NCBI GenBank assembly: GCA_937920725.1
Contig: CALEUW010000018.1
Coordinates: 204,826-268,825, forward strand
Reading direction: 5' to 3'
Source of the DNA: UMGS1601 sp900553335
GTDB lineage: Bacteria > Bacillota > Clostridia > Oscillospirales > Ruminococcaceae
Length of the DNA: 64,000 nt
Shown: positions 61,032 through 64,000 of the stretch, piece by piece
Numbering within the stretch: the first letter of the stretch is position 1
How the letters are laid out: each line of letters opens with the position of its first letter
Notes under the pieces: model-generated
Told to the model about the DNA's origin: nothing
The model's input: only the letters and a program-made list of their open reading frames with translations
The model's database searches: none
Program-made: the position numbers and the translations under genes

Positions 61032-62726
61032 TCAAGCGTTATTGGACAAAAACATTAATTTGAAGTTCTTTTTTGTCATTTTAAATAATATTGCAACGCT
61101 GAAAATGTATATTATGACAGAAATAGTTATACAAGCTAAGAAAGCTGTGGTGGCTCCCACATAGCCTTTTAAGAAATTGTTTGTTATAATTGCGCCCATA
61201 ATGCAGTTAGCAGAGGCGTAAAGAGGCTTTATAAAATTCTCAAAGAAACAGATTTTGCATTTTATAGATTTAAAGTAATATGCAGTAGATGCAGCCGCTG
61301 TAATTATATAAAATACTACTGTAGAGATTGCTGCACCTGTGATTGAAAGCGAGGGGACAGCGATTAAAACAAAGTTTAAAACCGTTTTTACAATGACAGC
61401 AGACATCAAAATATAAATAGGAACTTTTTCTTTTCCAATGCTTTGAAGAAGCGAAAAAGATGTGACGGTAAGTGATATAAACAAAACGCCTATCCCCAAA
61501 ACCGATAATGCTTCATATGAAGCCTCAATCTCAGCAGTTCTTCCGGAAAACAGTGTAGTAAGGATTTCCTTTGGGAAAAATGCTATGCCAAGACCTGAAG
61601 GAATGGCTATCAGGTTTGTAATGAACACTGCATTTTGCGATTGTCTGCAAACATTTTTTAAATCGTTCTTTGCAAAGTGATGAGAAATATTTGGCAACGC
61701 GGATTTTCCAAGCATTGAGGCAAGCGACGGAACGAGTGAAAAAACTGTCAGCGCAAGTCCTGTGAAAGAGCCGTATAAGAATGCCGGAATGTTTTGGGCA
61801 GAAATCTCTTCGCATCCTTTTAAGTAGATAATGGAGTTTGGGTTTTCCTCAATAGTGTGTTTTATGATCGGTTGAATGGTGAGCATATCAACAATTGAAA
61901 CGATTGTTGTTATCAAACAGCTTAGAGCCATCGGGATTGCAAGGGCAATCAAAAAGCTTATTATTTTTCTTCTTTTATCAGTTATAGGATCTTTTGTTAA
62001 AAGACCTTTTTCTAATTTATAGGCTTTGCGTTTCGATATGAAAATCAAATAAAGTGTTGATATTGCAGTTGAGATTGTTACCCCGAGAAGCGATGCGGCA
62101 GATATATAAGGAAGAGCCGCCTTTAGTGCTTCATCCTGACTGTTACAGACAATGCCGAAAACAGTTGATGTGCTTTGAAACTCGGAGTTTGCGAGAAATA
62201 GTGCATAATATGCTCCTCCTATACCAAAGATTACTTTCAAAATGGATTCAATTATCTCGGAAATACAAGTAGGCAGCATATTTCTTCCGCCCTCAAAAAA
62301 GCCTCTTTGTACAGATATGATGCTTGAGAAGAATATACTCGGCGAGATTGCGGCTACAGATAAAAATGCAGATTTAGAGTGTAAAACAAAGGTGCATATA
62401 ATATAGCCTATAAAAAGTGAAACAGCAGTAAATAAGATTCCCGAAAGTGTAAAGAACAGCATAGCACAGCGCTTTATTTTAACAGCGTTAGCATATCTTT
62501 TAAAGCTTAGATTTTCTGATATAATTTTAGAAAGTGCAGTAGTTATTCCCGTTACGGAAATTGCAAACACAGGCATAAAAATGGAATAAGCTGATGAGTA
62601 ATAGCTCATTCCCTCGCCGCCCAGAATATTTGTGAGAGGTATTTTATAAATAAGACCTAAAATTTTAGTTATGAGCATTGAGGTCATTAGTATTGCAGAC
62701 CCCAGCAAAAAACCTTGTTTTTTCAT
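61032..62726 (-). CDS. SpoVB/YabM-type polysaccharide or lipid II flippase
   Basis: This 564-aa protein of the MATE/MOP superfamily has about 14 hydrophobic helices and begins MKKQGFLLGSAILMTSMLITKILGLIYKIPLTNILGGEGMSYYSSAYSIF, the typical SpoVB/MurJ-like opening. Members flip lipid-linked cell-wall or spore-cortex precursors. Placement just upstream of mazG and rqcP matches yabM in Bacillus. spmB lies 12 bases upstream on the same strand, supporting a sporulation link. Confidence 0.88.
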   Translation of the reverse strand: MKKQGFLLGSAILMTSMLITKILGLIYKIPLTNILGGEGMSYYSSAYSIFMPVFAISVTGITTALSKIISENLSFKRYANAVKIKRCAMLFFTLSGILFTAVSLFIGYIICTFVLHSKSAFLSVAAISPSIFFSSIISVQRGFFEGGRNMLPTCISEIIESILKVIFGIGGAYYALFLANSEFQSTSTVFGIVCNSQDEALKAALPYISAASLLGVTISTAISTLYLIFISKRKAYKLEKGLLTKDPITDKRRKIISFLIALAIPMALSCLITTIVSIVDMLTIQPIIKHTIEENPNSIIYLKGCEEISAQNIPAFLYGSFTGLALTVFSLVPSLASMLGKSALPNISHHFAKNDLKNVCRQSQNAVFITNLIAIPSGLGIAFFPKEILTTLFSGRTAEIEASYEALSVLGIGVLFISLTVTSFSLLQSIGKEKVPIYILMSAVIVKTVLNFVLIAVPSLSITGAAISTVVFYIITAAASTAYYFKSIKCKICFFENFIKPLYASANCIMGAIITNNFLKGYVGATTAFLACITISVIIYIFSVAILFKMTKKNFKLMFLSNNA

Positions 62727-62738
62727 ACGACCTCCGTT

Positions 62739-63254
62739 TTAAAAAAATAAATTTACAGCTATAGAGCTGACTATGATGCTTGTGGCGTCAGCTAGCAAAC
62801 AGGCGGCTATTATTTTGCCGTCCGGCTTGATTTTTGCAGCTGAAAAGTATACTGCAATTGTGTAAAATGTAGTTTCTGTCGAACCCATCATAATGCTCGC
62901 AGTCCGTCCGATGCCTGAATCAGGACCGAAATCCTTTATTACAGAATCAAATATTGCAAGCGCTCCGGAACCTGAAAAAGGACGCATTATTCCGAGAGGA
63001 AGACACTCTTTTTTTATTCCCAAAAGATTTGAAACAGGTGAGAGAAGTTCGGTTATAAATTCGAGCGCCCCTGAGCTTTTGAGCATTGAGATAAGTGCTA
63101 TTAAAAGTATTAAAGAGGGAAGGATATCAAATGCAACTTTTATATTTTCCTTTGCACCCTCTAAAAAAACTGAGAATAAATCTATTCTTTTAAACAAACC
63201 ATATGCGCATATAAGCAAAAAGCAAACGGGCAAAATGAAATCAGTTACATTCAT
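62739..63254 (-). CDS. spmB: Spore maturation protein B
   Basis: This 171-aa membrane protein with a nucleoside-recognition (Gate) domain starts MNVTDFILPVCFLLICAYGLFKRIDLFSVFLEGAKENIKVAFDILPSLILLIALI and has the conserved MRPFSGSGALAIFDSVIKDFGPDSGIGRTASIMMGSTETTFYTIAVYF. SpmA and SpmB are needed for full dehydration of the spore core in Bacillus. Its start lies inside the last codons of spmA (14-base overlap). Confidence 0.92.
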   Translation of the reverse strand: MNVTDFILPVCFLLICAYGLFKRIDLFSVFLEGAKENIKVAFDILPSLILLIALISMLKSSGALEFITELLSPVSNLLGIKKECLPLGIMRPFSGSGALAIFDSVIKDFGPDSGIGRTASIMMGSTETTFYTIAVYFSAAKIKPDGKIIAACLLADATSIIVSSIAVNLFF

Positions 63255-63840
63255 GGCGGTTTCTCTTAATGTAAAAAATATTTATAAACATTATTCCAAC
63301 GATGAGCGATATAAGTGAAGTGAAGATTACAGGAAGTATGATCTCCATAGGGTTTTCGCTTCCGTATTTGGCTCTTATAGCGGCTATAGTAGTTGGAACA
63401 ATTTGTATTGATGCTGTATTAAATATTGTCAGAAGCGCAATATTTTTTGTAGCGGTATCTTTTTTACACTCTTCTTTTTTTAGTTCTTTCATAGCCTCTA
63501 TTCCAAGCGGAGTAGCCGCATTTCCGAGTCCTAATATATTAGCCGTAATGTTAAGAGTTATCGCTGAAAAGGCAGAAGAGGTTTTATTTATTCCTTTAAA
63601 GATAAGTCCTAGAATGGGAGAAAGTAACGATGATATCTTATCCGTAAGTCCTGATTTTTTTGCGATATTCATAATTCCGCCCCAAAATGCCATTATTCCG
63701 AGGAGGGACAAAAAAAGTGATACGGCATCTTCACAAGAGGTAACAATTGATGATGACAAGTCTGATATCTTGCCGGTAAATATAGCACAAAGCAAGGATA
63801 TAGCTGAAAAAATAACTATTAAGAATTTGATAAAAACCAC
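63241..63840 (-). CDS. spmA: Spore maturation protein A
   Basis: This protein is about 199 aa, close to the 196 aa of Bacillus SpmA, and has AVSLFLSLLGIMAFWGGIMNIAKKSGL, NITANILGLGNAATPLGIEAMKELKK and FNTASIQIVPTTIAAIRAKYGS. The frame is open to 63915, but the extra 25 residues would be translated through a terminator hairpin. GTG at 63840 begins VVFIKFLIVIF, which aligns with the family start. The RBS (AAAGG) is unusually close, so the exact start is uncertain. Confidence 0.88.
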   Translation of the reverse strand: MVFIKFLIVIFSAISLLCAIFTGKISDLSSSIVTSCEDAVSLFLSLLGIMAFWGGIMNIAKKSGLTDKISSLLSPILGLIFKGINKTSSAFSAITLNITANILGLGNAATPLGIEAMKELKKEECKKDTATKNIALLTIFNTASIQIVPTTIAAIRAKYGSENPMEIILPVIFTSLISLIVGIMFINIFYIKRNRHECN

Positions 63841-63881
63841 CGCCTTTATCAAAAGTATATTAAAAAACAAAAATAGTAGAA

Positions 63882-63911
63882 CAAAAAAAGCGACTGCAAA
63901 AATGCAGCCGC
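63882..63911 (-). terminator. Terminator upstream of spmA
   Basis: On the minus strand GCGGCTGCA-TTTT-TGCAGTCGC with one mismatch is followed by TTTTTTTG. It ends a transcript entering from beyond the window. Confidence 0.75.
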
Positions 63912-63913
63912 TC

Positions 63914-64000
63914 AAATCTGTAAAAGAAGTGAACTCTTATAATATTGTCGCGTAGGCGGACATGCGCCGACGCAGCGACACCTTGAGAGAAAATCGGCGG
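63914..64000. mobile_element. Repeat element copy 3, cut by the window end
   Basis: From about 63914 the sequence follows repeat copy 2 in the same orientation, with TATTGTCGCGTAGGCGGACA and the AAAATCGGCGG arm. The outermost ~25 bases are more divergent than in copies 1 and 2. The remainder lies outside the window, so its flanking duplication cannot be checked. Confidence 0.75.

Noticed and set aside
63302..63955. 217-codon plus-strand frame opposite spmA
   Set aside because: It is the antisense of a recognisable SpmA and continues into the repeat element; no RBS or family features.

Overview
The window is an AT-rich, gene-dense chromosomal segment from a spore-forming member of the Firmicutes. 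A clostridium of the Oscillospiraceae/Ruminococcaceae type is most likely. The evidence is PolC-type replicase, AddAB rather than RecBCD, sporulation-linked genes (spmA, spmB, a SpoVB/YabM-type flippase, a PdaA-like deacetylase), the IreB regulator, a tRNA(Phe) T-box, a lysine riboswitch, consensus sigma-A promoters with 17-bp spacers, a cohesin-like surface protein and several glycoside hydrolases. No tRNA, rRNA, CRISPR, phage or transposase gene was seen.

Layout. 0-6.8 kb: dxr(partial)-rseP-ispG-polC, isoprenoid and membrane genes joined to the replicase. 6.9-16.2 kb: a histidine cluster hisZ-G-D-C, (small opposing ORF), hisB-H-F, an inserted XRE regulator/YeiH transporter/127-aa module, then hisI-E; hisA is absent. 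16.2-19.4 kb: two small proteins, a pyridoxal kinase, pyrK-pyrD. 19.5-28.9 kb: addB-addA and a GH59 enzyme whose start overlaps addA. 29-32.3 kb (minus): GH3, ispF and a membrane-anchored protein. 32.4-39 kb: CapA-like lipoprotein, AraC regulator, GH31, and two membrane proteins, one carrying a cohesin-like domain. 39-42.2 kb (minus): asd-dapA-dapB behind an L-box. 42.2-46 kb: queA, PAS protein, PPP phosphatase and tgt (queuosine). 46-50.7 kb: mntP between two inverted copies of a ~210-bp repeat, a HAD phosphatase, an HTH-cupin regulator and an acyl-CoA synthetase. 50.7-57.3 kb: T-box-pheS-pheT, a GT39-like membrane protein, ireB and the PdaA-like deacetylase. 57.3-64 kb: a large repeat-bearing lipoprotein, then a minus-strand block spmA-spmB-flippase-mazG-hup-rqcP.

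The observations most worth attention are: (1) a full-length-looking PolC that lacks the whole 3'-5' exonuclease insert inside its PHP domain; (2) a ~210-bp non-coding, hairpin-rich repeat, with two complete copies and one cut by the window edge, where both complete copies are flanked by unusually long (21 and ~27 bp) direct duplications; (3) a ~130-nt structured leader found twice, each time upstream of a secreted lipoprotein gene, which I could not match to a known riboswitch class; (4) the his operon without hisA and with an embedded, separately promoted XRE/YeiH module; (5) a likely RBS-sequestering hairpin, and a spmA start that is probably over-extended through a terminator. All assignments come from reading the sequence and remembered family features; no database search was run.
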